In this document: piece after piece, positions 47,642-56,805 of the stretch | Layout of the letters: each line of letters begins with the position of its first letter | How positions within the stretch are numbered: position 1 is the stretch's first letter | Assembly (NCBI RefSeq): GCF_900101505.1 | Contig: NZ_FMZI01000007.1 | Location: 1-64,000, forward strand | Source of the DNA: Antarctobacter albus | GTDB lineage: Bacteria; Pseudomonadota; Alphaproteobacteria; Rhodobacterales; Rhodobacteraceae | Length of the DNA: 64,000 bases | Direction: 5' to 3' | Notes under the pieces: generated by a model | What the model was told of the DNA's origin: nothing | Databases searched by the model: none | The model's input: only the letters and a program-made list of their open reading frames with translations | Translations under genes and position numbers: made by a program

Positions 47642-48065
47642 CCGGCGGCCCTTGGTCGGCGGTCAGCCGGGCGACAAGCTCCAGCAGGTGCGCCGGGGGA
47701 AAGGGCTTGGCCAGGATCTCTGTCGCGCCAAAGCTCTGCGCCGTGTTCAGCAGGTCCTTGGTCCAGTAGTTGTTCACGGCGCCGGACATGGCGATCGCGG
47801 GAATGTCCCTTGGCGTCTTGAAGGGGCGCGACGGCGATTGCTGGCGCAGCCGGGTCAGGAACAGCAACCCGCCGTCCGGCGACAGGGCGCCATCCACCAT
47901 GATCAGGATGTCGACGATGACCAGGTCGATTCGGCGGTTCATGACGATCTCGAGCGCGGCCTCGCCGGAGGGGGCGATGGTCACGCTATGCCCGGCCTCG
48001 GTCAAGCTTTGCCCGACGAGGTCTGCAAAATGCGCATCGTCCTCCATGATGACGATTTCGGCCAT
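47622..48065 (-). CDS. Single-domain response regulator
   Basis: A 147-residue receiver domain: acidic pocket EDD in IVIMEDDAHFADL, phospho-acceptor Asp in IDLVIVDILI, Ser in IAMSGAVNN and Lys in ILAKPFPP. No output domain, so it may act on a partner or as phosphate sink. An insertion between strand 3 and strand 4 (VDGALSPDGGLLFLTRLRQQSPSRPFKTPRD) is longer than usual. Its 3' end overlaps the CheB-CheR gene by 20 bp tail to tail. The start MAEIVIMEDD matches the fold; a longer start at 48119 has no ribosome-binding site. Confidence 0.85.
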   Translation of the reverse strand: MAEIVIMEDDAHFADLVGQSLTEAGHSVTIAPSGEAALEIVMNRRIDLVIVDILIMVDGALSPDGGLLFLTRLRQQSPSRPFKTPRDIPAIAMSGAVNNYWTKDLLNTAQSFGATEILAKPFPPAHLLELVARLTADQGPPVRPSAR

Positions 48066-48274
48066 GTCACTGAATTCCCTGTCCTGCACGTCTTTTTTGT
48101 ATCCGAGTTGGTCAAGCATTTGAATGCGAATGTTTATATGTGATCCGGGGTCGCGCCTTCGGCTTGGGGCATGGGGACTCTCGCCAGTGCCGAAATCCGC
48201 CGAGACCGCTTGCATCCGCAGCTGGAACCTGTAATTGACTAAAAGAGTAAGGATTTAATTCAAGGGAGAAACGT

Positions 48275-49300
48275 ATGACCCTCAAGACTGGACTCGGCGC
48301 CGCAGCGCTTGTTGCCCTGGCCGGGCTGACCCCGACGGCGGGCATCGCTCAAGGCGAGGTGAACATCTACTCGTCGCGCCACTACGACACCGACGAGCGC
48401 CTGTATTCGGACTTCGAGGATGCCACCGGCATCACCATCAACCGCATCGAGGGCAATGCCGACGAGCTGATCGCGCGAATGCAGGCCGAGGGCCGCAACT
48501 CGCCCGCCGATATCCTGCTGACGGTCGATACCTCGCGCCTGGAACGGGCCAAGGACGCCGGTGTCCTGCAGCCGATCGAAAGCGCCGTGCTGGAAGCACG
48601 CGTGCCCGGCTACCTGCAGGATGCGGAAAACGAATGGTTCGGCTTTTCGCAGCGTTCGCGCATCATCTTCTATGACAAGCAGGACGTGACAGAGCCGCCG
48701 GCCACCTACCAGGATCTCGCCGATCCCAAGTACAAGGGCCAGGTCTGCATCCGCTCGGGCACCAACGCCTACATGCAGACGCTGCTGGCCGCGCTGGTCG
48801 AGCACATGGGAGAAGAGGCCGCGCGTGACTGGGCCGCCGGTGTCGTGGCGAATTTCGCGCGTGATCCGCAAGGGGGCGACACCGACCAGCTGCGCGGCAT
48901 CGTCTCGGGCGAATGCGACGTGGTTCTGTCGAACACCTACTATTTTGCACGCGCGATCCGGACCGAGGTCGACGGCCTCAGCGACAGCCGTGACATGATC
49001 GGCTGGGTTTTCCCGAACCAGGATGGCACCGGTGCCCACATGAACCTGTCGGGTGGCGGCGTGGCCGCGCATGCGCCCAACAAAGAGAACGCGATCAAGT
49101 TCCTCGAGTACCTGGCCAGCGACCAGGCACAGAAATATTTCTCGGCGGGCAACGACGAATACCCGGCCGTCCCGGGCGTGGGCCTCAGCCCCTCCGTGGC
49201 CGAACTGGGTTTCTTCAAGCCCGATGACGTGAACCTCTCGGCCGTGGCCAAGCAGATCCCCACCGCCCAGAAAATCTTTAACGAGGTTGGCTGGAAGTAA
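48275..49300 (+). CDS. Ferric iron ABC transporter, substrate-binding protein
   Basis: A 341-residue periplasmic protein with signal peptide (LGAAALVALAGLTPTAGIAQ). The mature start GEVNIYSSRHYDTDERLYSDFEDATGI, the FSQRSRIIFYDKQ segment and the YYFAR Tyr motif (SNTYYFARA) are typical of FbpA/FutA-like Fe3+-binding proteins that hold iron by Tyr side chains. AAGGGAGAA precedes the start. The matching permease is 2.2 kb away on the other strand and no ATPase gene is in the window. A two-way terminator follows. Confidence 0.9.
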   Translation: MTLKTGLGAAALVALAGLTPTAGIAQGEVNIYSSRHYDTDERLYSDFEDATGITINRIEGNADELIARMQAEGRNSPADILLTVDTSRLERAKDAGVLQPIESAVLEARVPGYLQDAENEWFGFSQRSRIIFYDKQDVTEPPATYQDLADPKYKGQVCIRSGTNAYMQTLLAALVEHMGEEAARDWAAGVVANFARDPQGGDTDQLRGIVSGECDVVLSNTYYFARAIRTEVDGLSDSRDMIGWVFPNQDGTGAHMNLSGGGVAAHAPNKENAIKFLEYLASDQAQKYFSAGNDEYPAVPGVGLSPSVAELGFFKPDDVNLSAVAKQIPTAQKIFNEVGWK

Positions 49301-49322
49301 TTTCAGCCAGTGTACCGAGTGG

Positions 49323-49352
49323 AAAAGGCGGGGGAGACCCCGCCTTTTTTTC
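49323..49352. terminator. Two-way terminator between the iron-binding protein and cupin genes
   Basis: AAAAGGCGGGG pairs with the CCCCGCCTTTT arm around GAGA, an 11-bp stem with A-run on one side and T-run on the other. It can stop transcripts from both converging genes. Confidence 0.9.
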
Positions 49353-49362
49353 GCGCGCCCGC

Positions 49363-49836
49363 CTATTCCAGGGGTGGGCCGGTGAAGATCTGGCCGAACT
49401 CCTCTGAGATGCGGTTCAACTCATCCATGTCGTCGGGCAGTTTCAGGTGTTTCGTCGCTTCGAAAAAGCCTTCAAACCCGCCGGGTGCAACGATCACCAG
49501 GATCTTGCCACCTTCTTCGCCGGTCAGGCGGAAGGTGTGATCGACCCCCTTCTGGACAAAGGCGGCCTCGCCGGCCTTGACCAGCATCACGTCGCCGTCG
49601 GCAAGGAACTGTGCCTCGCCTTCGAGAACGTAGAACGCCTCTCCGGCGTCGTCGTGGATATGGCGCGGCGGACCGCCGGGGCCGACGAAATGCGTGGTGA
49701 ACATGCCCATGTCGCCACCTGTCATTTCCTTGTCGAGCAGGACGTGCACTGTCGATCCGTTCCATTCGATCGGGTCATGGGCCAGGGCGGGACAGGCCAG
49801 GGCCGCGACGGCGGCTGCAAAGAACGGTAATCTCAT
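49363..49836 (-). CDS. Secreted cupin-domain protein
   Basis: A 157-residue protein with signal peptide (FFAAAVAALACPALA) and one cupin barrel: motif 1 is PPRHIHDDAGEAFYVLEGEAQF (His, His, Glu ligands), motif 2 is FVQKGVDHTFRL (His). It should bind one metal in the periplasm; enzyme or binding function is unknown. GGAGGAAG directly before the ATG supports the start. It sits between iron-uptake genes, so an iron link is possible but unproven. Confidence 0.85.
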   Translation of the reverse strand: MRLPFFAAAVAALACPALAHDPIEWNGSTVHVLLDKEMTGGDMGMFTTHFVGPGGPPRHIHDDAGEAFYVLEGEAQFLADGDVMLVKAGEAAFVQKGVDHTFRLTGEEGGKILVIVAPGGFEGFFEATKHLKLPDDMDELNRISEEFGQIFTGPPLE

Positions 49837-49944
49837 CTCTTCCTCCAAATCATGTGGCGGCGCGCCCTTGTTTTGCGAAACGAGCCGAATTGACGTAGGG
49901 TAAGATTTAGCCAGCCAAGTGATCGAATTACCGAACGAAAACCG

Positions 49945-51543
49945 GTGAAAATTTACGAATTCGAAACGACGGACTGCACCCTGGACGGTACGGACGGGGC
50001 GCTGCGGACGCCAAACGGCGCTCTTGTGGATCTGCGCCCGCAAACACGCGAGGTTCTGCGCCTGCTGGCCATGTCGCCCAATCGGACCATCGAAAAGGCG
50101 GAATTTGCCGAGCAGGTCTGGGAGGGGCGGACCGTTGGGACGGACAGCCTCGTGCAATGTATTGCCGAGATCCGCGGCGCGCTGGGCGATACCGATCGCA
50201 AGGTGATCCAGACCGTCCCGCGCAAGGGTTATCGCTTTGTCCCGCCCAGTACCGCCGTGACCCCGACCGACACGCCGAAACGCATCCTGCCGCTGTTGCT
50301 GGCGGTTGTTTTGCTGTGTGCCGGTGTCCTGGGCATGGCCTTCTACCCCGAGGACAACAGCCACGCGCGGGCGCCGGTTCTGGCCGTCCTGCCACTGGAG
50401 GACCTGAGTCCCGAGCCGCTGCAGGGCTACCTGAGCGACGCGCTGGTCGAGGGCATCATCACCGAGCTGGCGCGCTTTCCGCAGTTCAGGGTGGTCGCGC
50501 GCAATTCCAGTTTCCAGTTCCGCGAGACGCCGACCGACGTGCGCGAGATCGGGCGGGTGCTGGGCGCGGGCTATGTTCTGGAAGGCAGCCAGCAATACGA
50601 CGGACAGCGGTTGCGGGTCACCATCCAGTTGATCGAGACGGGCACAGGCGCGCATATCCTGTCGGACCAGTACGAGCGTGACCTTGACGACCTCTTCGTG
50701 GTTCAGAACGAGATCGTGCGCCATGTGGCCTCTGTTGTCGGTGAAACGGTGATGATCGACCTGCCCGACCGGACCGGTGCGGGCGGCGTGGATTCGCTGT
50801 TGCGGGGGATGCAGGCACGCAAGCTGATGAGCCAGCTCAGCCGCGAGCACTGGGAGCAGGCGATTGCATTGGAGCGCACCTCGATCCGCGAGGAACCGGA
50901 GTCCGAATGGGGCTATATCGGCACGTCGCTGATGCTGGGCACGGCCAGCCACATGGGCTGGATGACGCCGATGGACGACGTTCTGGACGAAGCCGAGGAG
51001 CTGGCGGAAATCGCCATGCGCAAGAACCCCCGGAACTACATGTCCCACTACACGCTTGCGCGGGTGCTGTCCCGGCGCGGTCATCATGTCGAGGCCATCG
51101 AGCACTACAAGCGCGCGGCAGAGCTCAATCCATCGGATTCGCTGGTGCTGATCGCCATGTCCATCCCGCTGGTCTACGAGGGCCGGGCCGATGAGGGGAT
51201 CGAGGCGCTGGAACGGGCAAAGCGGGTGGACCCGCTGCACGGGGACTGGCTGCGCTGGCAGATGGGCTGGTCCTATTGGCAAAGCGGTGACTGCGAGGCG
51301 GGGCTGGAGGCGATGCTGAGCATGTCCTCGCCGCCGCCGCCGTCGAACAAGGCGCTCGCCGCCCTGTTGATCTGCCTGGGCAGGACCGATGAGGCGCGCG
51401 ACGCGATGGCGCGCTTTCTTGCGGTTGAACCGGGTCACACGCTGAAGGTCGAGGTGACGCGGATCGCCCCCAACTGGAAACCCGAGGGCACCGCGGAGCG
51501 CTGGCTGGACGTCATGCGGGAGGCGGGAATGCCCGAGGGCTAG
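49945..51543 (+). CDS. CadC/ToxR-like winged-helix regulator with TPR domain
   Basis: A 532-residue, probably membrane-bound regulator. Residues ~5-105 are an OmpR/PhoB-type winged helix (LRPQTREVLRLLA, VGTDSLVQCIAEIRGALGD, IQTVPRKGYRFV). One membrane segment (ILPLLLAVVLLCAGVLGMAFY) follows at ~112-133. Then comes a FlgO-like domain (VLAVLPLEDLSPE...ELARFPQFRVVARNSSF), then TPR repeats (~310-480). The start codon is GTG at 49945. It may control neighbouring iron or cupin genes, but no target site is seen. The 3' end overlaps the permease gene by 4 bp tail to tail. Confidence 0.87.
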   Translation: MKIYEFETTDCTLDGTDGALRTPNGALVDLRPQTREVLRLLAMSPNRTIEKAEFAEQVWEGRTVGTDSLVQCIAEIRGALGDTDRKVIQTVPRKGYRFVPPSTAVTPTDTPKRILPLLLAVVLLCAGVLGMAFYPEDNSHARAPVLAVLPLEDLSPEPLQGYLSDALVEGIITELARFPQFRVVARNSSFQFRETPTDVREIGRVLGAGYVLEGSQQYDGQRLRVTIQLIETGTGAHILSDQYERDLDDLFVVQNEIVRHVASVVGETVMIDLPDRTGAGGVDSLLRGMQARKLMSQLSREHWEQAIALERTSIREEPESEWGYIGTSLMLGTASHMGWMTPMDDVLDEAEELAEIAMRKNPRNYMSHYTLARVLSRRGHHVEAIEHYKRAAELNPSDSLVLIAMSIPLVYEGRADEGIEALERAKRVDPLHGDWLRWQMGWSYWQSGDCEAGLEAMLSMSSPPPPSNKALAALLICLGRTDEARDAMARFLAVEPGHTLKVEVTRIAPNWKPEGTAERWLDVMREAGMPEG

Positions 51544-53177
51544 TCTTCCTTGCGCATCCGATGGATCAGCAGGACGACCGGCAAGAGGCCCAGAACGGCG
51601 ATCACGAGGCTGGGCACGGCGGCGCCTTCCAGCCTTTCGTCGGCGGCCAGCCGGTGCGCCTGTACCGCCAGCGTGTCATAGTTGAATGGGCGCATGATCA
51701 GAGTCGCGGGCAGTTCCTTCATCACGTCGACAAAGACGATCAAACCGGCGGTCAGCAGGCTGGGCCTCAGCAGTGGCATGTGGATGCGGCGCACGGTGCC
51801 GACGGCGTTCTGGCCAAGCACCCGCGCGGCGGCGTCCATGTTGGGGCTGACGGTGGAAATCCCGCCCTCGTAGGCGCCGATGGCGGCAGCCAGGAAACGG
51901 ATCATGTAGGCGCCCACCAGGACCCAGATGGAGCCGGTGAACAAAAGGCCGGTGGAGATGTCGAAGGTGTCCCGCATCCAGCTGTCCAGCGCGTTGTCGA
52001 AGGCGGCGAAGGGCACCAGCAGGCCAACGGCGATCACCCCGCCGGGCACGGCATAGCCCAGCCGCCCGACATAAAGTGCGATGCCGGTGAGCCGGCCGGG
52101 CAGGATACGGCTGATGCTGCCCAGGATCACCGCGGCCCCGACGGTGACAATCGCGGCGACGGTGGCCAGGGTCAGCGAGTTCTCGATGAACCGGATGTAG
52201 CGGCGGCTGAGGATGTCCTGTTCCGATCCGATCGCCATCGTCAGCAGGGCCAGTGCCGGGATCAGCGCGCCCAGCAGCACCGGCAGGCTGCAAGCCACCA
52301 GCGCGGCGGCGTTCAGCCCGCCCTTGAGGGGGGCACGCGGCACCGGCTCTCTGCGCCGTCCCGAATGGTAGCGCGCCTGCCCCCGGCTCTTGCGTTCCAG
52401 CACCGCCAGCAGCAGGGCAAAGGCCAGCAGCCCCAGGGCCAGCTGCGCGGCGCCGGCCCGGTCGGCCAGGGAAAACCAGCTGGTGTAGATCCCGGTCGCA
52501 AAGGTCTGAACCCCGAAATAGGACACGGTGCCATAGTCTGCGATGGTCTCCATCGCGGCCAAAAGGACACCTGCGGCAATGGCGGGACGCGCCATCGGCA
52601 GTGTCACGGAAAAGAAGGCCCCCAGCGGCGTCCGGCCCAGGGAACGGGCGGCAAAGACCGTGGTTGCGCTCTGGCTGATGAAGGCGGCACGGGCCAGCAG
52701 GTAGACGTAGGGGTAAAGCACCAGCATCAGCATCGCCGCCGCGCCGCCGGTCGACCGGATTTCCGGGAACCAGTAGTCGCGCGGCCCCCAGCCGGTGATG
52801 TCGCGCAGGGTGGCCTGCACGATGCCGGGATGGTCCAGCAGATGCGTGTAGGCATAGGCGATGACATAGGCCGGAAAGGCGAGTGGCAGCACCAGCGCCA
52901 CCTCGAGGATGCGGCGTCCGGTGAATTCGGTCATGACCACCAGCCAGGCCGCCCCGGTGCCGATCAGCAGCGTCCCGACAGAGACAAGCGCCAGCAGGAT
53001 CAGCGTGGTCGCGGTGTAGCGGCCCAGCACGGTTTGCGCGAGATGGGCCAGCGTATCGCTTTCGGCAGAGACCGCGGCCAGCAGGACACCAAGATGGGGC
53101 AGGGCGCAGAACGCCGCGATCAGGATTGCGACGGCGTATAGTAGCCGCTCGGTCACTGTGCGGTGCCGTTGCTGCAT
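51540..53177 (-). CDS. Ferric iron ABC transporter, fused permease
   Basis: A 545-residue FbpB/SfuB-type permease made of two fused permease halves, with around twelve membrane segments. Each half has an ABC-binding EAA-like loop (ARSLGRTPLGAFFSVTLPMARPAI and ARVLGQNAVGTVRRIHMPLLRPSL). It imports Fe3+ delivered by a binding protein such as that at 48275. GAGGAGG before the ATG ending at 53177 supports the start. The ATPase is missing from the window. Confidence 0.9.
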   Translation of the reverse strand: MQQRHRTVTERLLYAVAILIAAFCALPHLGVLLAAVSAESDTLAHLAQTVLGRYTATTLILLALVSVGTLLIGTGAAWLVVMTEFTGRRILEVALVLPLAFPAYVIAYAYTHLLDHPGIVQATLRDITGWGPRDYWFPEIRSTGGAAAMLMLVLYPYVYLLARAAFISQSATTVFAARSLGRTPLGAFFSVTLPMARPAIAAGVLLAAMETIADYGTVSYFGVQTFATGIYTSWFSLADRAGAAQLALGLLAFALLLAVLERKSRGQARYHSGRRREPVPRAPLKGGLNAAALVACSLPVLLGALIPALALLTMAIGSEQDILSRRYIRFIENSLTLATVAAIVTVGAAVILGSISRILPGRLTGIALYVGRLGYAVPGGVIAVGLLVPFAAFDNALDSWMRDTFDISTGLLFTGSIWVLVGAYMIRFLAAAIGAYEGGISTVSPNMDAAARVLGQNAVGTVRRIHMPLLRPSLLTAGLIVFVDVMKELPATLIMRPFNYDTLAVQAHRLAADERLEGAAVPSLVIAVLGLLPVVLLIHRMRKED

Positions 53178-53300
53178 GGCTGCCTCCTCTGGGCGCGGGT
53201 CTTTCACCCGGCCGAGCGTTTTGATCGGGATTGGCGAGGATCGGCAGGAGAGTCAAGCGTCGCGGCCCCTGTCGGGGCGGGGACAGGGGGTGGCAGGCGG

Positions 53301-56300
53301 TCAGGCGTAAAAGATCATGTCACTGGTGATCTGGCCCAGTTGCTGGTCGTTGAAGACCACGGTCACGCCCTGGTCCTGAAAGATGACGTCATCGCCCTGC
53401 TGGCTCATCCGGGCCAGGGCCGCATCCGCATCGGCATAGCCGAAGTCGGACAGGTCCACCCGATCCCAGGGTTCCAGGTCGGTGACAAGATGGGTGCCAT
53501 CGTCGCTACGGTCAAAGACGAAGGTATCGCTGTATAGCCCGCCCGACAGGATGTTGTCGCCGGTTCCCGCCTCCAGCATATCGTCGGGGCCGAGGCTCAG
53601 CATGTAGGCGTGCACCGCCGCGTCGTTGGCCGTGATCGCGGCGGGGCTGCCGACAAGGTCGAGGATCACCTCCGACCGGGCAAGCCCGCCCTCCAGCGCC
53701 GCCGTCCAGCTGGCCAGTTCGGCGCCGTTGGGGCTGCGATCGAGGAGGTTGCGGTACAGCTGGGTGACGAACTGGGCATCGCCCACGGCCCCAAGGCCGG
53801 ACTGGTAGGCGGGCAGGGCCATGAGACCGGCCACCGCATCCTGCATCGTCGCCCCCCCTGTCAGCGCCTGCATCCAGTCCTGGAACGTCGCGGCGTCGGG
53901 GTCCGTGTTCAGCATGGCCTGGTAGAGGCGGAACAGGTCATCCGACCAGTTGGACGCATCCCACCGGCCATCGAAAGCGGCCTGCGCATCCTGGGTGCCT
54001 GCCCGGTTCTCGGGGCTTTCGGCGAAATGCCGGACCACCATCTGGCGCGACATGCCTCCGTCGAGATAGTCCAGCCATGCGGCCATCCCGGCGGCATCCG
54101 GCGCCCGGGACAGCACGTTCTGGTACAGCAGGGTGACGAATTCGGCGTCCGTGGTGGTGCCATAGGTCCGCTGGAACTCGGGCGAGGACATGAAATGTCC
54201 CGACACCTCTGCGTGGCTCATGGCCGAGGAGGCAAGCTGTGTCACCCAGTACTGGTGCCCGTTCACGTCCGGTTCACGGCCAAAGACCGCGTTGTAGATG
54301 CGAAAGACCTGTTCCGACATCTCTGTCCCGTAGAGCCCGCGCCCCTCGGCGATCAGCAGGTCGTCGCCCGCGCCCCCGATCAGCGTGTCCTGTCCGCCCT
54401 GACCCAGCAGGATGTCGCTGCCATCGCCGCCGCTGATGATCTCGCTGTCGGATGTGCCGGTCAGCTGGTCGTCGTTCGCGGTGCCGTAGAGGCCGGTGGG
54501 CGCGCCGCCGATCTCGTTGAGGTAGTCTGTGACGGACACGGTCCGGTTGTCGAAGTCCAGCACCTCGACCCCTTGCAGCCGGACATCGGCATCGGCGCTG
54601 ACCAGCCGCAGGACCCCGTTGCTGAAACTGGCCGAATAGCTGCCGCTGGCTCCGTCCAGCCGCACCGTGTCCTTGCCCGCGCCGCCCTGGATGATCTTGG
54701 TGCCGGTGCCGGCGACGATCAGATCGTCCCCGGCGCCGCCAAGCACGGTGTCATTGCCACTGCCCGCGACGATGTAATCGGCCCCCGACCCGGCATCCAG
54801 GTGGTCGTCCCCGAAACCGCCCTTGACCGTATCGTCCCCCTCGCCGGTCGTGATCGTGTCATTGCCCTCGCGTCCCAGGACGACATCCTGGCCGAGGCCG
54901 CCGGTCAGCCGGTCGCCCGCGGCACTGCCTTCCTGGACCCATTTCTTTTCGATCACGATCTGGACCACGTCGTAGGGCAGCATGGACAGTCCCACGCTGC
55001 CCCTGTTCAGGTGATCGCCCGTCACATCCACCAGCATCGGTGCCACATCGACCTCTGTGGCAAAGTAGTAGTCCGAGATGCCCTGCGGATTGGCGACCAG
55101 CGCCACGATGCCTGTCGCGGTCGGAAGGTAGGTGCGGTACTGGCCGCCTCCCAGGTCCTGAACATGGTTCTTGTTGGTCTCGTCGAAGAAGGCCAGTTGC
55201 GACAGGATCGCCAGTTCATCGGCGTCGATGTATCGGCGCCCGATCCGGTTGAGCCCGTTCTCGTCCGCGAGGTCGCTCAGCCCGTCCGAAGAGGCGGGAT
55301 CCATCGTCAGCCGCGTCACCGTCACGCCCGTGGCCTCGTCGAGGAAAGGCGCAAGGTCCAGCGTGACCGTCCCGGGATCGAGATCGCGCAGAGAGACATA
55401 GATCACGTCGTGGTAGGGGCTGGCGTAATAGTTGATCTCGACCTCGCCGCTGCTGCCGTTCCATTCAGTCTCGATGCTTTCAAAGCGTTCGACATGGCCC
55501 GTTTCCGCGCTGGTTTCCGGGCGCAGGCTGTCGGCCATCATCCGGAAGGCGCCGCCGCCGGCGGAAAGGTCCATGTCATCGGCGCTGCGGTTGCCGGCGA
55601 TGGTGTTCGAGGTGCGGTGCTGCAGCGGCCAGATAAAAGCATCGGCGGTTTCGGTCTGAACGATGAACTCGAACATCTCGACCAGGGTCGAGGCGGCGGC
55701 CATGCCCTGCTGGTTCGCGTTGGAATTCAGGACGTTCCATTCGGTGATGTAGACGGGCACATCGCGGCCGAGGTGCATGTTGAAGTTGTCGATGCGCAGG
55801 TCGATGCTGCGGCCCGTCTGGTTGCTGTCCTCGAAGACAACCGAGTCATCATGCTGGATGTTGTAGTAGTAATGCGCGACGGCACCGTCGATCGCGTCCA
55901 GCGCGCGCTGGTCCAGCCAGGACAGGATCGCCTCGTTCGCCTCGTCCCAGTTGCCGTTGCCCTTGTAGGCGCTGCCTGCGCCGCTGATGTCGCCCAGCTG
56001 GATCAGGATCGCCGGGTCGTGGCCCAGCTCGGGGTGATCGCGTTGCAGCCGGTCTATGGCATCCTGAGCTGCATTGATGACCCGGTTCGCGGCGATTCCG
56101 TATTCGGTCTCGTTCATGGACGAGACGAAATCGCTGTCTGGGTTGTCCTCCGGGTGGGTGCTGCGGTCAAAGCCGTCGACACGCTTGCCGATGGAATATT
56201 CGTTGCCGATCTCCAGGCCCGAGACATGGTCGCCGTATTCCTCCAGCAGGAGGTAGACGAAGGCCTCGATCTGCGCGGCGGGGATGTCCACCTTGGTCGG

Positions 56301-56615
56301 CAGCACGAAGGTGACCTGGATCATGTGGCCGGGCGAGCTGTTGGCAACCACCCAGTCCATGAAGGCCCGCACCTCTGCCCGCAGCTGGCCGTTGTCCAGG
56401 CGGGTGATGTCGATCGTGTTCTCGGCATGGCCGCCGGGATACCGCAGATGCGTCAGGTCCAGAGCGTCGACCGCCGCAACGAAGCCGTCATAGGGCAGCA
56501 TGTCCCCATCGGTGGCGATGTTGATTTCGTGCAGCGCGTTGGTGCCGAAATGATAGTCCTGAACAAACGTCCCAGTGGCCGTCGCCGATGCCAGGGACAT
56601 GCTGAATGCCGCCAT
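53301..56615 (-). CDS. Large secreted RTX protein with glycoside-hydrolase-like domain and DUF4214 repeats
   Basis: A 1104-residue modular protein. Residues ~15-560 resemble a clan GH-A glycosidase: acid/base Glu139 in LEIGNEY and nucleophile-like Glu292 in YITEWNVLN, the NE...E pattern, followed by a beta-rich domain. RTX Ca2+ repeats (GGxGxDxxx) lie at ~570-650 and ~710-750, two DUF4214 domains at ~770-1000, and an RTX-type end (DTFVFDRSDDG...FQDQGVTVVFNDQQLGQI) typical of type I secretion. It has no Sec signal. It lies next to the polysaccharide genes and probably acts on a matrix glycan; the substrate is unknown. Confidence 0.82.
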   Translation of the reverse strand: MAAFSMSLASATATGTFVQDYHFGTNALHEINIATDGDMLPYDGFVAAVDALDLTHLRYPGGHAENTIDITRLDNGQLRAEVRAFMDWVVANSSPGHMIQVTFVLPTKVDIPAAQIEAFVYLLLEEYGDHVSGLEIGNEYSIGKRVDGFDRSTHPEDNPDSDFVSSMNETEYGIAANRVINAAQDAIDRLQRDHPELGHDPAILIQLGDISGAGSAYKGNGNWDEANEAILSWLDQRALDAIDGAVAHYYYNIQHDDSVVFEDSNQTGRSIDLRIDNFNMHLGRDVPVYITEWNVLNSNANQQGMAAASTLVEMFEFIVQTETADAFIWPLQHRTSNTIAGNRSADDMDLSAGGGAFRMMADSLRPETSAETGHVERFESIETEWNGSSGEVEINYYASPYHDVIYVSLRDLDPGTVTLDLAPFLDEATGVTVTRLTMDPASSDGLSDLADENGLNRIGRRYIDADELAILSQLAFFDETNKNHVQDLGGGQYRTYLPTATGIVALVANPQGISDYYFATEVDVAPMLVDVTGDHLNRGSVGLSMLPYDVVQIVIEKKWVQEGSAAGDRLTGGLGQDVVLGREGNDTITTGEGDDTVKGGFGDDHLDAGSGADYIVAGSGNDTVLGGAGDDLIVAGTGTKIIQGGAGKDTVRLDGASGSYSASFSNGVLRLVSADADVRLQGVEVLDFDNRTVSVTDYLNEIGGAPTGLYGTANDDQLTGTSDSEIISGGDGSDILLGQGGQDTLIGGAGDDLLIAEGRGLYGTEMSEQVFRIYNAVFGREPDVNGHQYWVTQLASSAMSHAEVSGHFMSSPEFQRTYGTTTDAEFVTLLYQNVLSRAPDAAGMAAWLDYLDGGMSRQMVVRHFAESPENRAGTQDAQAAFDGRWDASNWSDDLFRLYQAMLNTDPDAATFQDWMQALTGGATMQDAVAGLMALPAYQSGLGAVGDAQFVTQLYRNLLDRSPNGAELASWTAALEGGLARSEVILDLVGSPAAITANDAAVHAYMLSLGPDDMLEAGTGDNILSGGLYSDTFVFDRSDDGTHLVTDLEPWDRVDLSDFGYADADAALARMSQQGDDVIFQDQGVTVVFNDQQLGQITSDMIFYA

Positions 56616-56753
56616 GACTCACCCCTCTTTCCGGGCGAGACTCGACCTGTTGCGCGCCTTGTCCGGGGCCGGGGTGTGGCAAAAAATTGGACTTAAGGCT
56701 CTATTTTAAATGATTTTTATGTGGTCGGATGATCGGCGGGTCGCACGGCCATG

Positions 56754-56782
56754 AAAAAAGGCCCGCGCAGGTGGCGCGGGCC
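56754..56782 (-). terminator. Intrinsic terminator of the short RTX gene
   Basis: Read on the minus strand, GGCCCGCGC-CACCT-GCGCGGGCC is a 9-bp perfect stem followed by six T. It lies 23 bases after the stop of the short RTX gene and separates it from the large RTX gene. Confidence 0.88.
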
Positions 56783-56805
56783 GAACCGGGCAAAAGATGG
56801 GGTCC

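Noticed and set aside
48235-48262. Iron-box or promoter before the iron-binding protein gene
   Set aside because: TTGACT is followed by an AT-rich stretch, but no -10 box at proper spacing and no convincing Irr, RirA or Fur palindrome could be read.
53610-56696. 1028-codon plus-strand frame
   Set aside because: It lies opposite the large RTX protein, which has clear domains. Long open antisense frames are expected from the GC-rich third positions of this genome.
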